From Linepithema humile (taxonomy: Eukaryota; Arthropoda; Insecta; Hymenoptera; Formicidae), in contig NW_027124985.1 of assembly GCF_040581485.1 (NCBI RefSeq), positions 817,962-881,961 on the forward strand: a stretch of 64,000 bases of DNA, read 5' to 3'. Below, one piece after another: positions 10,144 to 21,211 of the stretch (position 1 is the stretch's first letter; every line of letters begins with the position of its first letter). The notes under the pieces are model-generated. The model saw only the letters and a program-made list of their open reading frames with translations. It did not search any database and was not told where the DNA came from. A program made the translations under genes and the position numbers.

Positions 10144-12632
10144 CTAGTTTTGTCTCTGACGTTCTTCACGCAGCACCTCGAGTATTCGCATCATCGCCTT
10201 GTCCCGTGCATCTTCGCTCAGGGCATCGAGCTTGTGAGCAACCGTGGTGCAGAATCCAGCAGACGGATTCTGGGCATTCTGCTGTATATCAATATTTATG
10301 GGCTCCTGTATCAACTCCCGTATTTCATTTATAAAATTATCCTCTTTATTCCTTTTTCGACGACCTGAAAGAATAAAGACATTTAGTTTTATGGTACCGT
10401 GTTATTCATTCTGATAGTAAAGGGTGTCTACAAGGAGCTTAGTCTTAGTCATAAAGCCACTCATTGTAGATGATCCATAAATGTAAATAATGAATCTATA
10501 GGCGTATTGCCTAAGGATCGTGTTCGACTTGGTTGAAAGATATTGAGACCAATTTCTTAGAAAAATATATTTTATTTTTCCTCGTCAGAGAAGTAGAGTA
10601 ATGTACAAGTTTTGTGTTTGATTTGATTAAGGGCGCCAGAGGCGCTTTCTCGGCAAGAGTGTAAGGCCGAGAATCAAAAGAAAAATTGACGGGCGCGGTA
10701 AGAAATTACCGGCCGCGTCTTAGTGTGTTGAACGGGTCCTAAAAAGGACGGTTCAACTGAGTTAGCTCGTTGCAGCCCCTTTCCCGGCGTCGGTGGAACT
10801 CCGTTCGGGAAGTGGTCTTCCGTCTGACAACTGCTCTCTGAGCAGGCTCTGAGCGGTGAAGTCTGTACTGCGATGGATCGAGTCTCTGGTGTGCTGGTGG
10901 TGGCAACCGTCTCGGCTCTCGGAATTACGGATTGCTCCGTGTACCGAGGAGAGAGAGGTCTCCGAATTCGGATGTCGCCTTGAGTGAGCGTGTCCCTTGG
11001 TGGTCGAGTCAACCGGACGCAGAACTCTAGTGGGATTAATTTCCACACTAGAGACTGAGGAGGTGACGGCGAAAGTGGAGTATCCGCGGGCCGCTTGGTT
11101 GAAGTGCGTGGCCGATGCTGGGACTCTGCTTTCTTTTTACACGCCTTGCGAGGCAGTGTGAGAAAAACGGCGAGACTATGTGTCTCTGTTAGATTCTGCC
11201 GAGGCAGAGTACGACTCAGTTCAAGGGCCCTGGGGAGAGCTCGCCTTGAAGCGAGTGAGTGAGGAAAGATCTGCGGAGCAGCTCTTTTATATCTCGTCGA
11301 TCGAAGCTTGATCGCGAGAAGGTTCTTCACCGCCTGCGCAACCTGGCGGTGGGTCCGCAAGCTTGTAACTGGTAGAAGGCCTGCGGCGCGTAGCGGCGCC
11401 GCGATGTATTATACCGCGTCAGTGCAGCGGTGTGGCGGTGAGCCGCCACAGAATCCAAAAAATCTTACGTGATGTATGTGACACACTACTCATACTATCA
11501 TCCACGCTATCACAATCAGCATCAGCTGAAGTGTCTTCATATGCGACAGAGATGTTTGACGTCGTTCTGAAATGACAAGAAATATTTTTCATTAATTCAT
11601 GTATATGTAGGTACATTATTTTTATTATATTTATTTTTATTATGCACAGTTCATACATACTCATTTTGAAGATTTATATCTTGAAGGAAGCTCATTCTGT
11701 CGAAGTGAACCCACTTCGATATCTTCTTAGCTGCTGAGCCACTTGGCAACTCCGCACTTTTTCGATGCCTTCTGAATGTATCTGAGAGGGACTTCCACTT
11801 CCTTTTGGCTTCAACTAGAGTAACCACATCTGCGAAACAAGAATGCACAATGAGTCGTAATAAACCTTATTACACATAGATACGTTATTTTAAAAAAATT
11901 TTACCTTTCATAACTGCAACTACATCCATCCACAACTTCTCTTTGTTCCGAACACCTCTTTCTACAATTGGAAGCTTGAAATTCCAAAGAGGCGGTCGTC
12001 TTCGAATCGCCTCAATGAGACGTTCTTCTATAAATATCTTCCGTAAATTTTCATTCTCCGGAAGATTTTCTATGTTAAATTCTTCCTCATTCGGAATTCC
12101 TGTCTCCTGAATATTCTCTTCTGCACATTCTGGCATCTCCAAAACATTTTGTTCAATGCCGTCCACAAGGCTTCTACGCAGAATAGTTCCGTCCTCTGCA
12201 CATACAAAAACTAACAGTACTAGCACACGTATTAAACTTTTAACAATAGTATGCATTTTATCATAAAGTACTTACCACACTGTGGATAAAAATAATGCTG
12301 CTCGTCCAGATAATAATGTGTAAAAGATTCCATGCACGGGTGGCTCTGCATTTCATCGGCCTTGCAAATCATCTCGCACAGCCCACACGTATAAACAATT
12401 TCCATTTCCTATAAAGCAAAATACAATATTAATTCCATGCTTTGCAATTCCAAGGACGATGTATCAGTTCAAACATTAAATAGAGGCTAAATAGAGGTTA
12501 TGTACAAAGATATGTTACTGCAAATCCTTTCAAGCATTAGGCCAATATACAATCTATTAAATAATTAATATTAATAACACATTATACACAAACCTCGTTC
12601 CAATGTTCACTGTCGTTGTCGTTGAAACTCAT
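10144..12632 (-). CDS. Harbinger accessory MADF-domain protein (six exons)
   Basis: Exons on the minus strand: 12632-12594, 12408-12276, 12195-11905, 11829-11661, 11566-11469, 10364-10144; 316 residues, all GT-AG, phases consistent. Residues 14-57 form a Cys/His-rich finger (YTCGLCEMICKADEMQSHPC). Residues about 110-175 form a MADF domain (LIEAIRRRPPLWN, KEKLWMDVV, KRKWKSLSDTFRRHRK), a Myb/SANT-like DNA-binding fold. The acidic exon 5 and a BESS-like C-terminus (LSEDARDKAMMRILEVL) follow. In Harbingers a Myb/MADF partner brings the transposase to the nucleus and to transposon ends (family knowledge). The last intron contains the left-arm solo LTR. Confidence 0.85.
10497..11450 (-). mobile_element. 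Solo LTR, left arm only
   Basis: A 954-bp insertion flanked by GAATC (10492-10496, 11451-11455) and absent from the matching right-arm intron. Read on the minus strand it starts TGTGGCGG and ends CCTATA, with a TATAAAAGAG promoter near 11290 and AATAAAA signals near 10570. These are LTR features without any internal domain, so recombination between LTRs is the simple explanation. The ends resemble those of the Gypsy at 55396-60254, but the bodies differ in length and sequence. The 228-codon frame inside is incidental. Confidence 0.82.
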
Positions 12633-12928
12633 TTTTTGTTGATACAACTGATACAACATTCAAACCAATTCAAACACGTCTATTTTTCGCTCGAGTTGGG
12701 CCTTTCCGAACTTCAAGCGGCAAAACGACGCATCGACCAAAAGCGCCAGAGTGGGGAGAGCCGCTAGCGTTTTGACGCTACGTGAAATTGCACCTTTAAG
12801 CACGAACTTATATTCGCTCTCTTCGTCAGACACAATCTATGTGTGACGAAGAGAGCGAATATAAGTCCGTGCTTAAGACGATTTTCAATATAAGAACGGA
12901 CTATGAATACCGCCCATTGCATAATTAA

Positions 12929-14189
12929 TATACGTATTCGATGCTTCATATGTGATACTCCTGCCAGATCTTTTGTTAAAGGTAATAAGCTACATAGAAA
13001 ATATATTTATTTATTGTTAGACAGTAAAATAGAATAAAAATATTTATTAGTATTTATTTACAAGTACTGTTAATTTTAATGGTTATAGTTCGTGTTTAAA
13101 ATGTACGATTACGGGTGAATATTATTATAAAGAACATCGAATTAGTTTTCCATGCATAGATATGCCTAGAAGAACTGATGCAACTTTCCGCAACAGAACC
13201 GATTCAGACCATCATAAAATGGATACACCTTCGGAAAAACTTCCAATTGACATGATTAAAAGTATTCCAGTATCCGATTCATTGCATTTATTAGACCTAG
13301 GTATAATAAAACGTTTATTAACTGGCTACGTGTATGGAACTTTAGGCTTGAAAACTAAGTGGTCTGCAAATGTAATTAAATTAGTGTCTGATTTTCTCCT
13401 TCGATGTAGAATGCCAAATGAAATTCATCGAGCTGTTAGAGCACTTGATTGTTTAAAATTTTAGAAAGGGACAGAGTATCGAACCTTTGGTTTGTACCTA
13501 GAGCCCATTATATTGAAAAATTATCTATCCGAGGAAATATACCAACATTTTATGTTATTTTTTTGTGGTATTGTAATCTGTTATAGCAGATCATACTCAA
13601 ACTATTTACATGTAGCAGACAAGTTATTTAAAACCTTTATACAACATTACATTAAAATTTATGGTATTAATTCTATTAGCAGTAACATACATAATCTTTG
13701 CCATTTAGTTGATAAAGTAAAAAATTTCGGCGATTTATCTACCTTCAACACATATCCATTTGAAAATTGTTTACAGAAAATAAAAAAGTTATTTCGGACA
13801 GGAAACAAGCCATTGCCGCAAGTAGCTCGACAAATTTTTGAAATTATTAATTTAAAACAAGCTCAAAATTATAATAATAAAAAATTTCCTATTTTAAAGA
13901 ATAAAAATTCTGGCAACAATTGTGGTCAAAGTAAATATTAATATTTTTTTAACAAAGTCGAATTAATGGACGGATTAACACTAACAAATGAAAACAGAAA
14001 CAAATGGTTTTTAACAAAAAAAAAAAAAATGAAATTATTGGTATGAAAGACGCGACGATCTTTGAAAATAAAATTGATATATTTGGTTCATGTTTGAAAA
14101 AAGTAGGTAATTTTTTTGAAACGCCAATTGCATCATCTTATTTAAATATATTTTGTACAAACCGCAAAGAATATTTGCCTAAATGGTAT
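12929..14189 (+). pseudogene. CACTA/TNP2-like transposase gene remnant
   Basis: Fragments in order: an exon ending CDTPARSFVK followed by a GTAATA donor (about 12981); then from about 13098 CTITGEYYYKEHRISFPC, IPVSDSLHLLDLGIIKRLL and a single in-frame TAG (13462-13464); then KGTEYRTFGLYLEPIILK, ISSNIHNLCHLVDKVKNFGD, FNTYPFENCLQKIKKL; then the distal piece WFLTKKKKNEIIGMKD to 14189. This matches the transposase-domain proteins of insects usually placed with CACTA/En-Spm TNP2. The Harbinger removed the upstream part and the BEL LTR follows immediately. A poly-A run (14 A here, 15 in the right arm) shifts the frame of the last piece. Confidence 0.6.
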
Positions 14190-14330
14190 TGTTAGCGACT
14201 GAAGCGCTAGTAGTAGTAGTGAAGACAATATGGCGATAACGGAAATGAAGCAAGAAATAAACGAGTTGGATTTTTGTGCAAATTTGTGTGTACTTAATTC
14301 TCCAACATAAAATTTTGGCGCCCAACAAGA
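14190..14330 (+). repeat. BEL LTR end (TG...CA) and primer-binding region
   Basis: TGTTAGCGAC starts at 14190 and CTCCAACA ends at 14307, an LTR-like block of only 118 bp that may be a truncated LTR. TGGCGCCCAACAAG follows within seven bases, the position of a primer-binding site. Mirror: 50236-50353. Confidence 0.55.
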
Positions 14331-14983
14331 AGCATAAACTCACGAGAGAGTGATAAGTGGAAAAGGTAGATTGAGGACCGCGAGGAGAGTGTTAACAACG
14401 AAACAAACACGCCGTAATGCCACGAGGTTAGAAAAAATGGCGAGTAGCAACGAGTGCCGGCGTCGTTTGTGCAAGTGAACTCGAAAGATACGAGACGAAA
14501 ACAAGGGTGTAGTGCATAGGCTATGCCTATGAAACAGCAAAGAGATCCATCATCAAGAAGGATTTGAGCATTTCGTTGATGAATCTTGTCTACAAGAACA
14601 AGAATAACGTTCTTTGTCGCGCCAGGTCGCGCATCGCATCGTTATCATTGGACGCAAACGCGAGTGTCGCGCCGAATCGCGCATCGCATCGTTGTCATTG
14701 GTCGCAAACGCGGGTGTCGCGCATCGCAACATTGACATTGGCTTATGCACAAGAGTATTCGCGTCGAGTGCTTACATTTATTCCGTATCTTGCGCGTCAA
14801 GAATTTCAAAGAGTTGCTCGCGTCAGTTAGGTGCTTTATTGTAGTCATCAAAGGCCTAACCTCGATATCATTGAGACTTTCGCGGCGTTTGAGTGCTAAA
14901 AAGGGATCGATTGTCGGCATCAGCTGACAGTTAGGTATTCTAAGCATCATCTTATCAGTTGAAGTGATCTAATTAAAAAGCAA

Positions 14984-16276
14984 AATGGCAGATTTAAGAA
15001 GATTAAAGCAAAATAAAGCGACCATAAAGGGTCAAATGACTCGAATTAATAATACTATAAAAGAAGACACCTCGGCGTCCGAGGTCAGGGTGAAGTCAAA
15101 GAAGATCGAGAGTCTATGGCGTTTGAAGAGGTGCAAGAAAAAATTGATGAGATAAAGCTGAGAGAAACTGGAGAGGATGGAAGCGAAAATTTGATTTGCG
15201 CTGAACAAGAAGCAGAGAGGCAAATCTTTGAAAACATTTATTTCGAAACAGCGACGAAAATTCAAACTATTTTAGATTTAGCACAAATGGAAGCACAGGC
15301 CAATAACCAAGCAGAAGCTCAGGCTGCCATGGCCGCAGAGCAAGCGAAGCATCAAAACATGCGCGGAGACCAACAGGGACAAAACGACAGGCGTTTGGAT
15401 GTCAGACTTCCGACATTAAAGCTTCCAAAGTTTAATGGCAATTACAACGAGTGGTTCCTATTCAAGGACGCATTTCAGTCAATAATTCATGACAGTACAT
15501 CTCTTACAGCAATACAGAAATTCCAGTACTTGCGGAGTTTGTTAACCGGCGAGGTTGCAAGTTGTCGGAGGATTAGCAACGACTGCAGCGAACTACGAGA
15601 ATGCATGGGGTCTGTTGGTACAAAATTATGAGAATAAGAAATTTCTTATTAATACGCATCTTAATCAATTGCTTGATTTTCCAGTTATATCGAGAGACCA
15701 GCAACCATGAAAAAGCTGATTGTTTACGTTAGAACGCATTTAAAGGCTTTGCAGACACTCGAGCTTCCTGTCGATCGATGGGACGAGCTATTAATATATT
15801 GGTTGAAAAATAAAATGGATTTCAACACCCAAAGAAATTGGGAAAAAGAAAGCAACAAGGAAAGAGAACGCCGACCAACATTGGAGGAGTTTTTGACATT
15901 TTTGAGTGAGCGTTGTCGAACGTTTGAAATGATTGACAAATCTAAAGGGAAACAAAAAGCGTCAAAGACTTTAGCACCGAAAAAATAAGAGAAAAAGATA
16001 GCTTTAGCATCTACGTCTCAAGAGAGTTGCATAATTTGCAGTAAGAATCATCAAATCTACAGATGTCCGGACTTTCAGCAGTTATCTGTTTCGGATAGAA
16101 TAAAGGAAGTAAAAGCAAAAAAGGCATACATAAACTGCTTAAGCAAAGGTCACTTCGCAGCAGCTTGTAAGTCGTCAGCGTACAGGATGTGCCAGAAGAA
16201 GCACAACACGTTGTTACATTGGGAAAACAAAGAAGAGCCGGCAAATAATCAAAATTTAAAGGAGAGTCCATCATAG
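14984..16276 (+). pseudogene. BEL/Pao gag, frameshifted
   Basis: ATG at 14984 (MADLRRLKQNKATIKGQ) runs to about 15115, where one-base loss shifts the frame into FEEVQEKIDEIKL. Segment 15116-15631 contains the DUF1759 capsid-type core (LPTLKLPKFNGNYNEWFLF, IQKFQYLRSLLTGE). Another shift leads to 15707-15988 (VRTHLKALQTLELPVDRWDE, LTFLSERCRTFE), then after a TAA the zinc-knuckle region near 16025-16200 (CIICSKNHQIYRCPDF, CLSKGHFAAACKS). Gag would form the particle around the RNA. The same breaks occur in the right arm, so they predate the duplication. Confidence 0.85.
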
Positions 16277-16389
16277 AAGTCGGTTGTCATGCACAACACT
16301 CAAGGTAACATCTCGGAAGATACAGAAAAATCATCCACAGAAATCAACCTCACAAGAAAACCCGCGTCGTGCGTGATATTGTCAACGGC

Positions 16390-19300
16390 TCGAGTCGCAG
16401 TTGAAGACAAGATGGAAATCAGCAAAGTTGCCGTGTGCTTTTAGATGCAGGCTCTCAATCAAATTTAATAACGCAAGAACTCGTCAACAGGCTGAAGTTA
16501 AAGTGCAAAAAACAAAGCGAAATCATAAGCGGAATAAATAAATAAATCGAAACCGAATATCGGGAGGACAGTAGAAATAAAGATCAAGTCAATGCGCACA
16601 GACTACGAGACAACAATCGAATGTCTTGTGCTGCCAACTATAACAGAAAGACTTCCGCAAGTCAAAATTAACACAAGGTTGTTTTGCTTGCCGGAGAAAT
16701 GGCGTCTGGCAGATCCAGACTTTCACGTGCCCGGTAAGGTAGAGATATTTTTGGGCGCAGGACTCTTTTGCAGCTGATATGCAGGGATTTAATTTAGCAA
16801 GCAAAAAGAATACCTAGGTTGCAGAATACGTCACTAGGATGGATTGTAGGAGGGAAGCTCATCGACGCGAGGTCTGAGCCTCCCAACAACTTCTGCGGTC
16901 TTATAACAAATGCAGCGCTTCAAGCTCAACTCGAACGTTTTTGGAATCAAGAAGAAACGCGCGAGAAACGATGTCTTACAAAAGAGGAAGCTGAATGTGA
17001 ACGGCAGTTTATCGAAACAGTTGAAAGAGACAATACCGGCAGATTTATCGTAGCGCTGCCAAAGAAACCTGAAGTCGAGCTAGGCGAGTCAAAGAATCAA
17101 GCAATGAGAAGATTGTATACACTAGAAAGACGCTTAAAAATGGATCCAGACATGAAGAATGCGTATATTCAGTTTATGAAGGAATATGAAAAGCAACAGC
17201 ACATGTCGCTTGTCTCACCATACTCAGAAAAGAGACCTGAACAATCGTACGTGCTTCCGCATCAACCAGTGATTCGGCCAGATAATATGACGACAAGATT
17301 GCGTGTCGTTTTCGACGTTTCGGCCAGAACGACTATCGGGACGGCTTTAAACGATAAGTTGATGGCGGGACCGAATCTCCAGAACGATTTATTTGATATA
17401 ATCTTACGCTTTCAAGCGCATCGCTTTGTTATAACAGCGGATATAGCCGCTATGTTTCGACAAATACTTGTACAAGAAGCTGATAGGGATCTTCAAAGGA
17501 TTCTTTGGAGACAAGATCAATCGCAACCTATTCATACTTACCGACTGAACACTGTAACATACGGTACTGCACCAGCACCCTACTTGGCCATAAAATGTCT
17601 AAGACAACTGGCGGCCGAAGACAAGGAGTTTCCATAAGCAGCAACGGTCTTAAGAGAAGATTTCTATATAGATGACGATTTAACAGGCGCTAACACAGTG
17701 ATGGCAACCAAGACTTTGCAACAGCAACTGTCTCAATTACTTCAAAAGGGACAGTTTCAGCTGAGAAAATGGCGTTCAAACAATCAGCAAATATTGGAGC
17801 GTCTATCGAACGCCAGTAATAATGACAGTCTGCTGAAAATAGTGTGACGTGACGCTTTTCGAGCGCCGTCACAAGGGCGATAGCCCGGCCGAGGGAGCAA
17901 AAGGTCTTGGAGTTGCTCCTCGCGTTGAGAGAGCAACCCGCAAGACTCCACCATTTTTGCGCGTTACTTTATATTTCGTTCCCATTTTGTATGTCTATTA
18001 TCGTTTAAGTTGTAACGCGAGACCCCGTGCGGACGGCATTGCGTATTTTGTGCCTCAGGACGAAGATTCAGCATCGCCATAGAGACCGGACGCCGGGGGA
18101 TCATCAACGGGTGTCACGAGTTAGTGATCCCGCAGCAGAAAAGGTCAGGTACCGCGATCCCGTCGCCTCCGCCATCCAAGCCCTATCGACTAACTTCGCT
18201 TTGGTTTTAGCCACAAACTCACAAAGAAACGCAGCAGCGGACCTCGCCCGGCTGCAGACGGCACCGAGGACTCCGAGGATGCTGCATCTGGAAGGACCGG
18301 AGTATGGCCCGGCCAGCCTAACCAGTCTCTTCCGGGAACATCGAATTATCAACGCGATCCGAACCGGATGATTTGAGAAAGCCACAGAAAGCGAGGGGAG
18401 GGGGGGGGGCGCCTTGGATGAACTGTGGACGGTTCTCAGGGGCCCCCTTTTCGGAAAATCGGCAGGATGCGCGAGAAGGCAACGCGGGATTAGAAGGACC
18501 AACTTGCAGACCCGAGAAGAGGCACTGTTCGGTGTGCCGTTAAAAAGTGAGGATGAGCTCCAGGACGCTTCCGACGCCGAAGACGCCGACTTGATGTAAG
18601 CCGCCTCTCGGGTAGCCGTAGAGTTCCGCCCGGTTATGGCTGGTAGCGTGAGTCTAAAACTCTGTATTCTGTGTCTCTCACACAACTAACCGCGATTTTG
18701 TTACCGTGAGCGCGTTTTTGGCGCGCTCAGTTACCGCATATCCAGCCGGCTCCGGATATCGCGTCAAAGTCTCTAACTTGCACGAATCAAGCACCGACAA
18801 TCTCTCTCTCGCTACCGTTTCTGTTCCCGTTCCGTTTCGTTATCGGGTTACCGTACCGCCTTTCCGTTACCGCCTCTTTTTTTTTTATAATACAGTTTTT
18901 GTTACCGTTTTTCGCATTATCATAGTACTGGAAGTACCGTGATTGAATGTCCGCGGACGGATTTTGCTCGGGAACGTTCTCCGCGAGACCGCTGTTACCG
19001 CCACTTTAGCGTCTCTGCAAGAAACGAAACGAACCCGCGAAAATAGCCGCTCCGCGACATATCATTTCTGGCCGTTAGGCTATCGTCGTTCGAATCATAT
19101 TTGTTTGGCCTTCATCGGTCGCATTGCATTGTCGTGTTACGTGCTATCCGTTTCGCTGAATATCGTCGGATCAGTTGCAATATGTCGTGATCGCGTTTCC
19201 GAAATTTCATGTAGTTACCGAAATTTGCTCTTGTTACCGATTTTGTGGGCGAATTGCCTTACTGCCGCTGTATTAAACTATTTCTGTTGTATCGGCTTAG

Positions 19301-21201
19301 GCCGAACCATTTACTCATCTTTAACCCTTGTAACCAATCGTTGAAATATATTATTGTTAAATCTTAATTGCTGAGTTGTCCTTGTGTTCGCCTCTCACTC
19401 CAGATTTCTAACGCCGAATAAAAGAACTGCGCCCCTCTGCCAGATACTGAGCGGGGAGCGGCCGGATATATTAAAAGAATTATTGAAGTTACCGTTACCG
19501 TGGTGCGATTATACGCACCTGGCGTCCATTTCCGGATACCGATTTCGCGAGTTACCTTGCTTCCGACGTGCGTGGAGTACCGCAACTTACCGAATCGTGC
19601 AGTTATTGCCGATTTCGCGAGTTACCTTGCTCCCGACGTGCGTGGAGTACCGCGAGTTACCGAATCGAGCATCTGTTGCCGATACCGCGAGTGACCGAAT
19701 CGAGCATTTATTGCCAATACCGCGAGTTACCGAGTCGTGCATTTATTGCCGATACCGCGAGTTACCGAGTCGTGCATTTCCTGCCGACACCGCGTAAGTT
19801 ACCTAACTCCTGAAAACGTGGAATACCGCGGGCTACCGACTTTCATTGGGCGTGCTCCCTCGGATCTGGCGTGATTCCGAGGCTAGTTCACGTCGCAATA
19901 GATAAAGAAGGTGCAATGAAGATGTTAGGCCTGCTCTGGGACGCGAAGTCTGATGATCTACAGTACAAAGTGACGATCGAAAAATTTGCAAAAAATACAA
20001 AGCGTCTGGTGCTGTCCAAGATAGCCCAAATATTTGACCCACTAGGATTGTTGGGACTAGTGGTTATCGTAGCAAAATGTATCATGCAATCAATGTGGAA
20101 GTTAAAAACACGCTGGGACGAAGCTCTTCCGCCGGAATTGCAGGCTAAGTGGAACGAATATTACAGCTTGCTGCAGCAAATAAACGACGTAAGAATTCAG
20201 AGGAATATCAATCCTAATAACGAAGATTGCAAGTTTGATCTCTTCGGCTTTGGAGATGCATCAGAAAGGGCATATGGTGCTTGTCTCTATGCCGTTTCTC
20301 AAAGTGCCAAAGAAACAACGGAGTCGCATCTAATTTGTTCAAAGAGTAGAGTCGCACCTCTAAAAACGATCTCGTTACCAAGACACGAGCTCAACGCAGC
20401 GCTCTTTCTGGCCAAGTTGTGTGATACAACAAGAAACGCTTATGGTAACAAGATTCGGAACGTTCACCTTTGGAGTAATTTCACTGTAGTGCTCAGTTGG
20501 ATTGCCAAGTCTCCAAAAGTCAGGAAAACTTATATGGCTAATAGGATCTCCAAAATCCAAAATCTATCGCATGACGTGACCTGGCGTCACGTCCCTTCCA
20601 AAGAGAATCCTGCGGATCTGCTTTCAAGAGGAATCATCGTGGAGACGTGGAGAAACGATCAGTTATGGTGGCACGGGCCTCAGTGGCTCGTAACTGGTCA
20701 ATGGCCTCAGACACCAGCAATAGGTATCGATACGTCCGAAATGAAAACAATAACGTTGCTTACACAAAAGAGGCTAAATTATGACATACTGCAAAGATTT
20801 TCCGAGTACGAGAAACTTCAAAGAGTAATTGCTTACTGGTTGAGATTCAAGGCCAATGCCTTAGGTGCCAAAAAAAGAGGTTTCTTACAGTTGGAGGAGC
20901 TCGAGCATGCTGACACAAACATCGCGAAAATGGTACAGTGTGAAATCTTTTTATCTGAGTTGCAAGTTCTTGAGAAAGGACAGCAGGTACTCAAGGGAAG
21001 CAGACTGACGCCGTTAAGCCCCTTTCTGGATAAGGAAGGAGTGATAAGAGTAGGGAGGGCGGTTGTCAAAAGCAGAGGTGTCCGAGACTCAAAGACACCC
21101 GACAGTATTACCAGCTAAGCATCACATCACTACAACAATCATGAGGAAAGAGCATCTTCGACTTCATCACTGCGGACCGAAACAGTTGCTCTACTCAATA
21201 C
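16390..21201 (+). pseudogene. BEL/Pao pol: protease, RT, RNase H, partial integrase
   Basis: Protease-like VLLDAGSQSNLITQELVN lies near 16440-16490. RT occupies 16819-17844, with the frame from 16819 (SLGWIVGG, LRVVFDVSA, FVITADIAAMFRQI) interrupted by TAA at 17635 just before the catalytic FYIDDDLTG. The foreign 2.0 kb insertion 17845-19870 splits the gene. RNase H and the integrase zinc-binding start follow at 19874-21118 (LFGFGDASERAYGACLY; LSRGIIVE; PLSPFLDKEGVIRVGR; then KHHITTTIMRKEHLRLHHCG in a shifted frame). Several shifts and stops make it inactive. Confidence 0.88.
17845..19870. mobile_element. 2.0 kb GC-rich insertion with GTTACCG repeats, in BEL pol
   Basis: It splits the BEL pol codons LLKIV and IPRLVHV, with GTG repeated on both sides (17842-17844, 19871-19873). 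It begins TGACGTGACG, contains many copies of GTTACCG from about 18690 to 19850, a poly-G tract near 18405, and an LTR- or MITE-like AT-rich tail near 19340. At 19540-19800 it has tandem units built on ACCGCGAGTTACCGA. No recognisable protein. The same insertion is in the right arm (39472-41491). Confidence 0.7.
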
Positions 21202-21211
21202 TAACAAAAAA

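Larger units (their letters stand above)
8147..12911 (+). mobile_element. PIF/Harbinger DNA transposon, left copy, both genes open
   Basis: Ends GGTATTCATAGTCCG and CGGACTATGAATACC are flanked by GCC (8144-8146, 12912-12914), a likely 3-bp target duplication. The subterminal repeat (AAGGTGCAATTTCACGTAGC) occurs at both ends; the 3' side also holds a short hairpin (about 12798-12870). The element carries two convergent genes, a DDE transposase and a MADF protein, the usual two-gene layout of Harbingers. It is inserted in an exon of a CACTA-like gene. A solo LTR lies in one intron. Confidence 0.88.
14190..21201 (+). mobile_element. BEL/Pao LTR retrotransposon, left copy, 3' truncated
   Basis: Order: LTR-like end, primer site, gag, protease, RT, (2.0 kb insertion 17845-19870), RNase H, start of integrase. 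The sequence breaks within the integrase N-terminal region at about 21201, where a filler TAAC joins it to the transposase-like ORF. In the right arm BEL sequence continues past this point. No 3' LTR is present in either arm. Confidence 0.88.

Noticed and set aside
10674..11360. 228-codon minus-strand frame
   Set aside because: Lies wholly inside the solo LTR, has no family features, and overlaps its promoter.
14190..14307. Complete BEL LTR
   Set aside because: 118 bp is very short and no second LTR exists to compare, so only an LTR-like end is claimed.
18104..18685. 193-codon Ser/Ala-rich frame in the 2.0 kb insertion
   Set aside because: GC-rich incidental frame; the opposite strand is open too, and no domain is recognisable.
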